Source: Reticulitermes speratus (lineage: Eukaryota; Arthropoda; Insecta; Blattodea; Rhinotermitidae). Taken from it: a stretch of DNA of 64,000 bases. The position numbers were made by a program, and so were the translations under genes. The notes under the pieces were generated by a model. The model saw only the letters and a program-made list of their open reading frames with translations. It was not told the DNA's origin and made no database searches. Positions 12,091-23,397 of the stretch are shown here, in pieces. The stretch is taken from assembly GCA_021186555.1 (NCBI GenBank), contig JAJKFL010000003.1, positions 372,001-436,000 on the forward strand. Direction: 5' to 3'. How positions within the stretch are numbered: the stretch's first letter is position 1; each line of letters starts with the position of its first letter.

Positions 12091-12776
12091 GAATGCAACA
12101 CCAGATACTGTCGTCTATGCTATGTAATAAGTATGCAACACCAGATACTGTCGTCTATGCTATGTAATAAGTATGCAACACCAGATACTGTCGTCTATGC
12201 TATGTAGTAAGTATGCAACACCAGATACTGTCGTCTATGCTATGTAATAAGTATGCAACACCAGATACTGTCGTCTATGCTATGTAATAAGTATGCAACA
12301 CCAGATACTGTCGTCTATGCTATGTAATAACTATGCAACACCAGATACTGTCTTCTATGCTATGTAATAAGTATGCAACACCAGATACTGTCGTCTATGC
12401 TATGTAATAAGTATGCAACACCAGATACTGTCGTCTATGCTATGTAGTAAATATGCAACACCAGATACTGTCGTCTATGCTATGTAATAAGTATGCAACA
12501 CCAGATACTGTCGTCTATGCTATGTAATAAGTATGCAACACCAGATACTGTCTTCTATGCTATGTAATAAGTATGCAACACCAGATACTGTCTTCTATGC
12601 TATGTAATAAGTATGCAACAACAGATACTGTATTCTGTGCTATGTAATAAGTATGCAACATCAGATACTGTCGTCAATGCTATGTAATAAGTATGCAACA
12701 CCAGATACTGTCGTCAATGCTATGTAATAAGTATGCAACACCAGATGCTGTCTACTGTGCTATGTAATAAGTATGC
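12091..12776. repeat. 40-bp minisatellite, about 17 copies
   Basis: The unit contains GTATGCAACACCAGATACTG, then TCGTCTATGC and TATGTAATAA. Left and central units are nearly identical. The last five or so units carry more changes, the usual pattern of ageing at an array edge. Confidence 0.97.
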
Positions 12777-13012
12777 TACGACAATTGATTAGCTTAAAAC
12801 AGTTTTTTAAATAACCTTCATACATTCTGATTTCTAATTTTTAATTACCAATATTTTATACATGTACAGCTATACTGTGATTAACGTTGGACAGCAACGA
12901 CTGCTGCATATGAAGCCGCCGTAGTGTAAGTGCTGTACTGAGAGAGACACACACATATATAGCTCTCCACAATGTACTTATACACCTATATGTTTCCTTG
13001 AATTTTGTCCCT
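12777..13012. other. No recognised feature
   Basis: Nothing recognised between the 40-bp array and the folded module that follows it. Confidence 0.5.
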
Positions 13013-13043
13013 CTGATGATGGCTCTATCTGAGCCGAAACATG
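13013..13043 (+). other. CTGATGATG-stem-CGAAACAT module, copy 2
   Basis: CTGATGAT is followed by GGCTC (13021-13025), a 5-base loop and GAGCC (13031-13035), then GAAACATG. The 5-bp stem differs in sequence from copies 1, 3 and 4 but pairs fully. It lies 237 bases beyond the 40-bp array. Confidence 0.55.
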
Positions 13044-13486
13044 GTGGAGATAATGTAATATAAAAATTTTTGTATTAAGTGTATTTGGCTGGACTTTTAT
13101 TTAAAAATGTTTACATAGGTAATATTTCCGATTTAGCAGTATGAAAAATTGTAACTTAATTTGTTACGAGCGTACATTTCTCTCTCTTTCTCTCTCTGCT
13201 CCTATTTCTCTCTTCCCCAACACACTGGCACACACAAACACGCACACACACAGACACAGAAGTTATTTAAAAGCAACAGTATCGTGGTTAATCTAAAAAA
13301 ATAATAATTGCATTTTCAGTCCCTTTTTTATTATTATTTTAAAACTGCAGCCTGTGTATGTATGTGTGTATGTATGTATTCGGCCTCCGGGTTATTATAC
13401 AGTCTCATATATAAAATCTGCGCTACTATACACGAGCCTCACAGGGCATAAGTGACTCAAGTATCGTTCTGTCTTTCCCTTCTTTT
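13044..13486. other. No recognised gene; pyrimidine-rich and (CA)n tracts
   Basis: A TC-rich tract lies near 13180-13215 and a CA-rich tract near 13220-13258. Nothing else recognised. Confidence 0.55.
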
Positions 13487-13531
13487 ATGCACTGCAGGTA
13501 ACAATATGTAATATTGTTACCTGCAGTGCAT
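13487..13531. repeat. Perfect 21-bp inverted repeat with 3-base loop
   Basis: Left arm 13487-13507 begins ATGCACTGCAGG. Right arm 13511-13531 ends CCTGCAGTGCAT. The arms match perfectly across a GTA loop. It could be a small snap-back insertion or a recent fold-back duplication. Confidence 0.95.
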
Positions 13532-13574
13532 CACACCTTGCCTTTCAGATTAACTGTTTTAAGCCTGAAGTTAG

Positions 13575-13800
13575 TCTGAATAATATAGCAATTCAGCTCA
13601 TGCCTCACAGTAAACATATTAATAAATCTCCATTACAAAACCCAACCGATTAAAGCTGTTTAGGGAATTAATTTCTTTTGTTACGAGAATAGCAAACACA
13701 CATAAATAAAGTGCGTGGGCAAAATGAAGATTTTTGGGTTTTAAAGCGGGTGGTACATATGATTACCACTCTACTTTGAAGTATTAACTAAGCACGTTAC
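13575..13800 (+). repeat. Interspersed repeat family R, plus copy (best reference)
   Basis: The clearest plain copy: GCCTCACAGTAAACAT, ATTACAAAACCCAACCGATTA, ACACACATAAATAAAGTG, CGTGGGCAAAATGAAG, GGGTGGTACATATGATTACC and ACTCTACTTTGAAG. Other copies were assigned by this order of blocks. Confidence 0.75.
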
Positions 13801-13899
13801 CTGAGTTAAACCAGCAAGTTTACGGCCTCCAGATATTGAGGGTAGCTGCGAATATATTTAATAAGCAATCGCGGACAGCCGACAAGGTGTGGTCCTCCA

Positions 13900-14085
13900 G
13901 CTTGGGGGTTGGGCTAGGTGCTAACAACTCCTCACCGTAAAAATTGCCATAGGAGTCTGGATGGGCCAAAGAGCCGGTTTGATTACAGAAGGAATACGTC
14001 TCTTTCCCTATCGGCAATCGAATCACAATTACTCTCTTGTCTAATTCGTAGCCTAGTCACTATACCGACTCAGCTATCCCGGCTG
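13900..14085 (-). mobile_element. SINE B (tRNA-derived), minus copy
   Basis: On the minus strand the head reads GGGATAGCTGAGTCGGTATAG (pol III A box), followed by GTGATTCGATTGCC (B box region) and a body with a GCCATAGGAGTC-type stretch in plus orientation. It matches the head of the copy at 21066. The 3' end is not precisely defined. Confidence 0.65.
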
Positions 14086-14120
14086 ATAACTTGGAGTAAA
14101 TCTACCTAATTTTGTCGCAC

Positions 14121-14159
14121 AACACTTACCTAAATTCGACATGAATTTAGGTAAGTGTT
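14121..14159. repeat. Perfect 17-bp inverted repeat with 5-base loop
   Basis: AACACTTACCTAAATTC (14121-14137), loop GACAT, then GAATTTAGGTAAGTGTT (14143-14159). It lies 36 bases beyond the SINE B head. Confidence 0.95.
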
Positions 14160-15140
14160 CCACAGCCTTACAAGTTACCCATTTATGTCTAGTAAGAAAT
14201 AAGCTCTTTCATGAAATTCAGGAGGCTGGCCCAACTTCTGAACAGTTCCGTACATCATAGGTATAGAAATAGTGGCCACTTTGCGAAGTGTATGTATTCT
14301 AGGCTTAAGACAGTTTTCTCAGCCTTTTTTGGTTCCATATGTCTCCTATTAATCACACAATCTTTCTAGGGTGCTTCGCCCCTGGTTTCAACCACCTTCG
14401 TTCCTTGAATGAAGGACACAAGTATTCACGTGGTCAACTTCAACTAATTTTATTCTGAAACAATTTTTGTTCCTGCTGTGTAAATTACAATATCTGTTTT
14501 TTACACACAACTTTTACTAAACAAAACGTTTCGTTGGTACATCTGCAGACTCACAACTTGTCCCTATCTTAAGCCAGATGAATCCGGTCCACATTGATTA
14601 TAGGTCTCCAAAATTGTTTCTTCCCTTCAAATTTTCGATTAATGTTTTGTCTCTGCATTTACCTTCTTCAATCTGTACTACATATTTCATTGTGTTCGTT
14701 GCAGTTGCTTTAATTACCATACACATACTTAGCAAAACAATTAAGAATTTCCTCATTACGTAGTGTTGTCCGTCGAAATATTACATTTTCAATAATCTTA
14801 ATTATTCGTGCTTCCAGAAAATATTATTACGATTATCAAACAAATTACGACGTTATAGACGGGATATATAGCATACGTGGACAGAGAAATAATGCATACA
14901 AGATTCGAGTCAGAAAATGAGGAAAGAAATCTCTTGTGGGTCTTGGTCTTGGACTTAAATAAATAGAGTATGATGGTGTGAACTGGGAACGGGCCCAGAA
15001 TTTTGCCCAGCACATGGTTGTTCTGAACGATATTCATAAAATTGGGGTATTTGTTTTCTAACCAGGCAAATAACAGCTTATCAAGTGTTACTCTGCTGCT
15101 GGTTTGATTAGCAGTGGAAAGACTTTTTCAGACTTTTCTT
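14160..15140. other. No recognised feature
   Basis: AT-rich sequence with short open frames only. Nothing recognised. Confidence 0.5.
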
Positions 15141-15717
15141 TATATTGTTCACACCGTACACTGTCTATAACCAACTCACAACACTCAGTACAACACATTA
15201 CACTATACTGTTCACACCGTGCACTGTCTATAACCAACTCACAACACTCAGTACAACACATTACACTATACTGTTCACACCGTGCACTGTCTATAACCAA
15301 CGCACAACACTCAGTACAACACAATACACTATACTGTTCACACCGTACACTGTCTATAACCAACTCACAACACTCAGTACAACACAATACACTATACTGT
15401 TCACACCGTGCACTGTCTATAACCAACTCACAACACTCAGTACAACACATTACACTATACTGTTCACACCGTGCACTGTCTATAACCAACTCACAACACT
15501 CAGTACAACACAATACACTATACTGTTCACACCGTGCACTGTCTATAACCAACTCACAACACTCAGTACAACACAATACACTATACTGTTCACACCGTGC
15601 ACTGTCTATAACCAACTCACAACACTTAGTACAACACAATACACTATACTGTTCACACCGTGCAGTGTCTATAACCAACTCACAACAATCAGTACAACAC
15701 AATGCACTATATTGTTC
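15141..15717. repeat. 63-bp minisatellite, about 9 copies
   Basis: The unit contains CTGTTCACACCGTGCACTG, then TATAACCAACTCACAACAC and CAGTACAACACA. Because 63 is a multiple of three and the unit lacks stops in several frames, open frames of over 200 codons run through it on both strands. They are not genes. Confidence 0.97.
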
Positions 15718-15756
15718 CCAGATATTTTACATTACAATATCACGTTGAACACTGCT

Positions 15757-15789
15757 ACATGTTTCGATCCCTTATGGGACCATCATCAG
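15757..15789 (-). other. CTGATGATG-stem-CGAAACAT module, copy 3
   Basis: On the minus strand CTGATGAT is followed by GGTCCC, loop ATAA, GGGATC, then GAAACATGTAG. The stem is six pairs with one G-T wobble. It is 40 bases from the 63-bp array. Confidence 0.55.
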
Positions 15790-16160
15790 GGAATCACATT
15801 AAAGTAACACTACACAAAACCGAACTAGCAATCAATGTACACAATAAAAGATGTAAAGTTCAATCAGTTAAAATGTAGGCATTTGTTGTACAATGGATCC
15901 TTCTATACAGTGTTTTGGAGAGAGCCTGTGTATTTAAGGAAGGATAAGACCGTAGTTGTCAGACCATCATTTATTTCCAGCTTCTTATCCAGAATCGCAA
16001 AGCTCTGTGATTTCCCATAAAACAATATTTTTTTATTTACTTCATAACACTTGAAGCTTGAAGATAAAATGAAAGTACTTTTCTTTTGTAATGCACTTAA
16101 ATTTGCGAAACAGCGTCACTTTTGGAAGGTCCCAAGGCTTACCCCATTTGTCCGCCTACT
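15790..16160. other. No recognised feature
   Basis: Nothing recognised. Confidence 0.5.
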
Positions 16161-16164
16161 TAGA

Positions 16165-16350
16165 ACAGCTTTTGAAGATGAAGATGAGTATGGAGATTGG
16201 TGGAATGACACTGACAATAGGAATCCGCATTACTCGTAGAGAAACCTGTCCTAGTGTCACTTTATCTACCACAAAACCCACATAGACTGGCCCGGGATCG
16301 CACAGGACCCATCTCGGTGAAAGGCCGACAACTGATCGCCCGACACTTGG
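16165..16350 (-). mobile_element. Possible tRNA-related SINE, minus strand
   Basis: The minus strand contains GTGCGATCCCGGGCC, like a B box, followed by TATGTGGGTTTTGTGGTAG and GACACTAGGACAGGTTTCTC, a body I associate with insect SINEs. The A box is not clear. It is assigned by general resemblance only. Confidence 0.4.
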
Positions 16351-16414
16351 CACAGATTTCAAGCGTGAAATCTGTCTAAATAATGTTTAAAAATGTAGTT
16401 CCTGCTTCACGCAT

Positions 16415-16720
16415 AACACTACATATCAACTGGCAATGCTGCTTGTTGTGAGAATCGTAATAAACACGTTACATACGCGCTACGTACAAAACGCAGAAAT
16501 TGTGAATGTAAAACAAGGCGGCACGTATGATTATCAATGTAAAACAAGACGGCACGTATGATTATCAATGTAAAACAAGGCGGCACGTATGATTATCAAT
16601 GTAAAACAAGACGGCACGTATGATTATCAATGCAAAACAAGGCGGCACGTATGATTATCAATGTAAAACAAGACGGCACGTATGATTACCAATGTGTTTT
16701 GTGTTCAAATTATAAAGCGT
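16415..16720 (+). repeat. Interspersed repeat family R, plus copy carrying a 31-bp array
   Basis: TTGTGAGAATCGTAATAAACAC, then CGTACAAAACGCAGAAATTGTG, leads into the array whose unit (GGCACGTATGATTATC) corresponds to the GGTGGTACATATGATTACC block of other family R copies. The flank after the array continues AATGTGTTTTG. Confidence 0.65.
16505..16690. repeat. 31-bp minisatellite, 6 copies, alternating dimer
   Basis: Six units of 31 bases starting AATGTAAAACAAG. Units alternate AAGGCGG and AAGACGG exactly three times, so the recent amplification unit was a 62-bp dimer. The segment derives from family R. Confidence 0.96.
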
Positions 16721-17655
16721 ATCACAACACTCTGACTTAAATTCTTTTAAAATGATTGGCATGCATTCACACGGAAACTTCGCAGTGACACGTGTGCACG
16801 ATGTGACGTGTGTCCTCAGCAGGTCACTATACCAGGTAGACTTGCGCAATTAAATGTTGAAAAGTCCATCTGCACTAGCGAACAGGCAAAGCCGGCGTTG
16901 TGTTGCGATACTTGATTTGGTAGCCCTCCGCAAAATACTGCCTTCAGCTGAGGCTGTCTTTAACACCAAATATATAAGCTGATTCTGTACTACACTAAAA
17001 ACATTAAAATATTAGGGTTACATTTGCTTCACTGTATCTGCTTGTGACAGGCCTACGTCCTCTGCACGACTCACAACAAAATTACACCTACTGTGATGGC
17101 CATGTCTGTCTGTACGTTCAACTGCAGAACCTTTGCCTAATTTTGATGACATTTGTTAGGTACGTTATGCCATTAAGGTTTGTAATTTTTAATCTGCTGC
17201 AATCGATAATAGGCCTAATATTCAAGTTTTATAAAATCATCTAGCTTTTATTGCTCATCTATGAACAGAATGGTTCATGACAGAAGACTGCAGTCCTATA
17301 CTACGTCAGCATCGGTGTGGCTACCAATTATTATACGCGCACTGGCTTCATATTAGCGCCAAAATGAATTTACATGCCACGCGGAAAAGAACATTTCAAA
17401 TTTGTGTGAATTTAGATTAATTAAAATCACTTCGTAAACCAAATTATATCTGCCTGGATATTCAACGAAATTAATTACAGTACGGACGAGTACACGCACA
17501 AACACCACACGGCAATACACTAATTTTGTTTACATATCGCTTTCTTTCACTGTCACTGTCCTCTGTCTTGTTGCTAACCTAGCTTTGGTGTTATCGTAAG
17601 TTATCACTGGACGTACACTGCTTGCGTGTCTTTGTCTAACAGTGTCGTAAATTAC
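16721..17655. other. No recognised feature
   Basis: Nothing recognised. Confidence 0.5.
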
Positions 17656-17701
17656 AATACTGCATACTGCATGCTGCATACTGCATACTGCATACTGCAT
17701 G

Positions 17702-17741
<40 letters not shown>

Positions 17742-17742
17742 A
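17656..17742. repeat. 7-bp tandem repeat (ACTGCAT)n
   Basis: About twelve heptamers ACTGCAT, with GCTGCAT variants at two places. Confidence 0.96.
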
Positions 17743-17814
17743 TATTTGAAGTTCTCATAGCGGTCTTCTGGCATACGACATCGTGTCCATTGGTATATAT
17801 TTTCGGACGTAATT

Positions 17815-17880
17815 AGCGATGCAGCAAGCTGCTCCGAAACGTCGGTATCTATGACCAATCGACACTGCGTTATATCTCAG
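17815..17880 (-). repeat. Family C fragment, minus
   Basis: GCAGCAAGCTGCTCCGAAACG and TCGGTATCTATGACC follow the family C order seen at 43390-43440. Confidence 0.45.
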
Positions 17881-19014
17881 CGGACATAAATTTTCAGAAT
17901 ACATACTGTCTTTTCGACATATAATTTCTTCTCCCTTTTTAAAAAATGTATGTCCTGAAGTGTTATAATATGCACTAGTCCATGGCGTCCTTCGCCAGGC
18001 GATACTTGCCTCAGGATGACTGGTGAATTCATCAGAATAATGGTTATTAAGTATTATGTCTTTGTATACACACCTAAAATCCGTTATTATTAAAGGAAGA
18101 AATGTGAAACACATATCAGGAAACAAAATATGATATAAAAACGCCAGGTTTTAATAACTCTTTCATTACATTTACACAGACGTTCGATCGTCTGACAACA
18201 CGTTCCCTTGATAAAGCTTATCTTGAACATAACTGACATGTTCAGCATTCTTCCCTCGTATAAGCAAAAATAAATTTGATAATGTCCAAAAGGGGCCCAA
18301 GAATGTAAAGGCCCACTTGATCAAACGATGATACTTGACCGTCATCGCGTAAACAGAAGTCATAGGTTATTGATGGTGTTTCATAGCGAAGGGAAAGCGG
18401 CTTGTACCGCACTTGGTTCTTGGTTCATAGGGGGAGAATACGTGTGAACATTGTTGTTGCCTGTATTATTTATGAATCCACAAAACTTGTGTGGAGCCTT
18501 TAGATACGTATTTTGGGCCATTTGACTTCCCTTTCTTTATGATTCATGTGTTTCCGTGATGTGCACCAGCGTCTACTTTGTTCTGAAGTTTGGCGGCCTC
18601 TCAATGAACGTTGATTGTGAGATCCTCTAAGCTGAAGCGGCGATGACGTCAATTCTCAGTCGACGTTCTTTAATGGAAGCACTGCTTGGTTGATACAATA
18701 AGGATCAGGTTGATTCCAACATTACCAAGACTCATTATTACAGTTATGTATTGCGGCCTTTGAAATATTTTAAATAACACTTGGTAGAAAGACCGCACGT
18801 ACGCGAAGTAGGAATTCCGATACAATTGTGATATTCAGTCAACAAAGACGACCAGATTAAGTAGAATCGTTATTTTGAGATTCAATAATCGTAATTGCCG
18901 ATGTATCATAACTTCGCAGTCTATACTTTCAGAATAAAACATTAAAAATGCAAGTAATTTTAATGTAACTTTAAAATCTTTTACATAACACATTACGATA
19001 TTTCTCCCCATCTT
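17881..19014. other. No recognised feature
   Basis: Nothing recognised. A 123-codon open frame on the minus strand (17755-18126) overlaps the heptamer border and matches nothing I know. Confidence 0.5.
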
Positions 19015-19437
19015 AACAACAAACACGCCACTCACTAAGCAACACAAACACGCCACTCACTAAGCAACACAAACACGCCACTCACTAAGCAACACAAACA
19101 CGCCACTCACTAAGCAACACAAACACGCCACTCACTAAACAACACAAACACGCCACTCACTAAACAACACAAACACGCCACTCACTAAACAACACAAACA
19201 CGCCACTCACTAAGCAACACAAACACGCCACTCACTAAGCAACACAAACACGCCACTCACTAAGCAACACAAACACGCCACTCACTAAGCAACAAAACAC
19301 GCCACTCACTAAACAACACAAACACGCCACTCACTAAACAACACAAACACGCCACTCACTAAGCAACACAATCACGCCACTCACTAAGCAACACAAACAC
19401 GCCAATCACGAAACAACAGCAACACGCCACTCACTAT
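19015..19437. repeat. 25-bp minisatellite, about 17 copies
   Basis: The unit is AACACAAACACGCCACTCAC followed by TAAGC or TAAAC. The AGC and AAC variants occur in runs (AGC, AAC, AGC, AAC, AGC), showing local block amplification. The last two units at the right edge are the most changed. Confidence 0.97.
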
Positions 19438-19704
19438 ACAAGTTCCATCCTATCAATGGCAATCCGGTAATCGTGGAAATGAAACGTGACTCAGTCACTC
19501 ACAAATAAAGGTATTGCATAAAGTCGGCATTCTGCTATGGCCTGTGCAGTAATACACTTCTACGTTTTTAGGCCTAATTTAATTTTTTGTTTGTAAATTT
19601 TTCCACCTTGTTTTTGTTATAGTTCGTTGCGTTTTGGATCCCTATACACAGTAATTGTGTAAATTAATTAGTTATTAATGCATTAGTTACGTATTAAGGG
19701 CGCG

Positions 19705-19935
19705 CTGGGGCCGGAATAGCATAGTCGGTATTCGTTTTTGATTCCCGGCAAGATCAAGAGACTTTTCTCTTCACCCCGGCGTTCAGAGCGGCTCTGTGGA
19801 CCTGTCCAGCATTCAATTCGATGGGGAACAGGGTCGTTTGCCAGGGTTAAGGAAGCCGGGGCGTTAATTTGATCACTCCTATAAGCTGAAGAATTGGTGG
19901 AGCTATATTTAACTCCCTCCATGTGGTGTAGACCT
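19705..19935 (+). mobile_element. SINE B (tRNA-derived), plus copy
   Basis: The head GGGCCGGAATAGCATAGTCGG holds an A box and is followed by TTTTTGATTCCCGGC in the B-box region. The body includes TGGACCTGTCC and GGGTTAAGGAAGCCGGGGCG, paralleling the copy at 21066. Confidence 0.65.
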
Positions 19936-20889
19936 CTAGAGACAAATTTACTTTCAATCAAAGCATCTAATATTAAACATGGGCGTAAATGTACAGTCAC
20001 ATGAGACTATGAGATACACGTATTTAGGTTTACATTTTCAGTCGAAGATAATATTAGGGTGAGGTTTGCAGTTATTAAATTCAGACCCATCGTGTCTATA
20101 AAAAAGACAACAATTTTAAATACTTGCTATTTTTGTATTTCAAACATTTCCACATAATATTGACATAAATCTGGACTACAGTTATAACCAAAACATCACT
20201 TGACATATTTTCGTAACTCGAAAGGCACTGCTTGTCCGAAGTGCTATGTGTCGGTATTCCTTTCACTTTCACTCCTACACCCACCGAGCCTTCCTCTAAT
20301 CCGTCTGTTTGTTTGGTGATGGGTGGAAATGTGGCAACGATGCATTCTAATGGGATTCCGGTCGGACCGGAACTCGGTCTCCGGAAACTGGGGGTTGTGC
20401 TGCCGCGAGCTAGCAAGGGTGTAAAAGGATGGGATGTTGGGGCGGACCGGGTGGATTGAGGGCGCCGGTTTAACGAAACGACGTCTAAAACGTGATTCTG
20501 TTTGTATTCAGTTGTGTGACGTGATGATGAGGTCTGTGTGCTTCAGGACTGATGCATTGTGAACAAGTATGTCAATGAGAAAAGAAGCTGGTAAGGAAGA
20601 AATGCGTTAAATGTTTACCGATGGAAAGTACAAGTAAATAACTTTATATAGGCCTACTGGAATGGGTTGAGATAGCTGGCATATAATCTGTTGTCAAAGT
20701 ATTGAATTATATAAACATTACTTCTGTTGTTAATTTAATTTAATTTAATACAAATTACTTAAGTCGCACGTCTTCTGCGATGTTACGCCGAATAGGCAAT
20801 AAATATTTCCCGATGTTCCGAAGGATCGTGGTGCGTTAATTAAAAGGTTAAGCGGTCCAGAATGTGTCTGAACTGCTCGTCCCTGAGAA
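19936..20889. other. No recognised feature
   Basis: A 75-codon plus frame (20232-20459) runs through a GC-richer stretch but has no recognisable domain. Confidence 0.45.
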
Positions 20890-20998
20890 TTAATGCACTG
20901 CGATTCTTCGAAACTTCGGTAACTCTTTACCGGTCAACAGATTGTAACATCCCAGAAAAGCGAAAATTCAATAAAACTGCTCTGAGAACTTCAAGTGT
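20890..20998 (-). repeat. Family C, minus copy
   Basis: CTTCGAAACTTCGGTAACTC, then AACATCCCAGAAAAGCG and TTCAATAAAACTGC, in the same order as at 3060-3145. Confidence 0.55.
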
Positions 20999-21004
20999 TG
21001 CAGG

Positions 21005-21535
21005 TAATTGCTTGTTTTACTAAATCCAGTTTTATATAAATTACTTGTTTCATTGAACTTTACAGTGGGCCGCGATAGCTCAGTCGGTATGGCGACTCGC
21101 TACGAGCTGGACGGTCCGGGGATCGAATCCCGGTGGGGGCAAGATTTTCAGCAACCGTCCAGACCGGCCCTGGGTACAGGGTCATTCCCGGGGGTAAAGC
21201 GGCTGGGGCGTGGCTTTGACCACCCACCCCCACCTAGCGCCGAGGTTAAAGAAAGAGTAGGGCTGTACCTGTACTCCCCCTCTGGGCCTTCATGGGCTGT
21301 TCTAGGGAGAACTTTACCTCTTACTATTGAATTTTATAAAATTACTTTTGTCACTGAAACTAATTTTCTAGAAATTACTTGCTTCACTAAATTCAATTCT
21401 TCAGAAAAACTTTTACGATTGATTTGAATTCTTACAAATTAATTTTACCGTTGGGCTGCATTTTACAAACATTAAGCTTACTTTTGTCACTGAATTAGCT
21501 TCTATAGCAATTAAGCCTCCTTTACCATTTGTTAC
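21005..21535. repeat. Old, decayed tandem repeat of about 31-34 bp, split by a SINE
   Basis: Degenerate units built on AAATTACTT, then TTCACT, then AATT, then CTTACAG occur on both sides of the SINE at 21066: about two to the left (21005-21065) and about five to the right (21311-21535). The units differ at many bases, so the array is much older than the others in the window. Confidence 0.5.
21066..21310 (+). mobile_element. SINE B (tRNA-derived), best copy
   Basis: A tRNA-like head with A box TAGCTCAGTCGG (21076-21087) and B box GGGGATCGAATCCC (21118-21131), then a body including CCAGACCGGCCC, AAAGCGGCTGGGGCGTGGC, CGCCGAGGTTAAAG and GGGCCTTCATGGGC. SINEs of this type are transcribed by RNA polymerase III and copied by a partner LINE. 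It was used as the reference for the other SINE B entries. Confidence 0.85.
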
Positions 21536-22964
21536 TACGCGGTAGCACCATACACTTCCACATCTATTTATCTTCCGTCATCACTTCAGCTTTAGCTTCC
21601 TTTTCGTTTGTTCTGATGTTCTTATTGTACTTAAATTGTGATCTCCTTTCTTATTTTGGCCTTGTGATCATATAAGACTACTTAATTCTCAATTTATTTG
21701 CTGAGTGTTACGAGCATTTTCGTTTTTTCCCTTTAGGCCTGTGTTATTTTTGTCCTGCCCCCCCCCCCCCCCCCCACCAAAATTATCACAAAAGCATTAT
21801 TAAGTTCCTGATTTAGGCAATTTATTTGCCACCTCCCGTTGCTGGTTCGGTTGTATTGCTCTAGCACTATATTAGGATCGCGCCTGCACACAGGCTACCC
21901 AGATTGAGGTTCTTCGTGGTTTTCCTGAGTCCTTCCATGAAAAATACAGGATAGCACTTTAATTTGGACACGACCGTTTGCTTTGAAATAATTTCTAATT
22001 TATCATTCACCAATCCTATCTTTGCCAGTATAGCTCATAATCTGAGACTCTTACGTCATCCGTAAAAAAAAAATTAAGCCAAAAGCCTCTCCGATCCTCT
22101 TGACTGTTCTGGCGGTTCTCTTCTACAGGAAAACCAGACGTAAGTGCTATAAAGCATTCCCTTTCATCCGTCCAATGTTAACTGTAAGAGCATCAAATGA
22201 ATGTTTGCTTGCACCAGGTAAGTACTACATGCACATACAGGTTAATTCACCCAGTTACGTTCATGAGCATTATCAAGTCAATTGAAATATTATACCTTAA
22301 TTTCCTTCCTAACTAAATAGTAAATATATTTTAAAATTTATAAACAAGTTATTTTCAGTGGGTAACGGATCCATTAGCTACATTTAAATTTTTATTATAT
22401 TTATCGAATGTAAAGCGCTTGATAAATAATTGATCTATTACGACGGAATTTACATTGACGTGTATCAGTAACTTTTTAAATTCAGGATGGGTGTTAACCG
22501 TGACAGAATAATATTGCATAAAATGTTTGCACAAAGCGGACAAATCTGTTTTTTCGTTGTTTAATTTATTATCTCAGTGACCATAAAATATGTAATTAAA
22601 TGCACTGTACAATATAAAGGCTACATTATAAACAGAACAATGTGCTAGTGTAGGCTGCTGTGTGCAGCACGAAGCTTTATGAAATAATTGTGAAGTCAAA
22701 TGAACGAATGCACAGCGTAATTGAAGGCAGACCTACGACACAGAGAGAGAGAGAAAGAGGCAGAGGGAGGAGGTAGGCAGTAGTTGAACTGTTTTAAGAC
22801 CACGCAACTGTCTGATAACGGACAGACACTTATCAAATACGTAAGTAACAGAAGGATTCTAGGAAGGGAACAAGCCAACTAAATGCATCGTTATGTCACA
22901 GTTTGTCCTTATGATTTGAATGGAGGAGCCCTTTAAAGTAAATTCAAGCTTGTAGACTGTCAAA
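21536..22964. other. No recognised gene; poly(C) run
   Basis: An 18-base C run lies at 21758-21775 and a short GA-rich stretch near 22740-22785. Nothing else recognised. Confidence 0.55.
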
Positions 22965-23130
22965 TCGTGCCGACCCGTAAATACATATTGCCATTTCGGA
23001 GGAGCTTTTTGCCTCCATCTTCAAGCTGATGACTGCTTCACCCTGCAGGTGGAGATAGCAATTCTCCGAAAAGTCGGTAACCATTTACCAGTCGTCATGG
23101 TATTACGTTCCAGAAGACTTTAGTCTGTAT
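22965..23130 (+). repeat. Family C, plus copy
   Basis: CATTTCGGAGGAGCTTTTTGC and CTCCATCTTCAAGC match the family C block TTCGGAGGAACCTGCTGCC, and TTCTCCGAAAAGTCGGTAACC and CGTTCCAGAAGAC follow. The two arms are partly complementary, so this copy is internally folded. Confidence 0.5.
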
Positions 23131-23397
23131 TTACGCCCCGTCACAAACCGTTTTACGGTAGCTACTAGGGATATTCGTTCCTCCAACATGTAGATATTAT
23201 AAAGATTTCTAGTAGGCTATGGGTCATGAGGTTAAATAAGTAAACAGCACAGTACTAACAGGGCACAACAAGGCGTACACTTGAGCTGAGACATGCAGAA
23301 CTTTGGAATTTGCAGCATTTTTCCCCTCCAAAAATTTACAGTCGAACCGTACAAGCTAAAAGAAGCTGCAATATACTACGTTGTAGATAGTCACTTG

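Noticed and set aside
15088-15807. Open frames of over 200 codons on both strands
   Set aside because: They are produced by the 63-bp tandem repeat, whose length is a multiple of three; the same bases are open in several frames.
21066-21140. A tRNA gene
   Set aside because: A and B boxes are present but the acceptor and anticodon arms do not fold into a cloverleaf and a SINE body follows.
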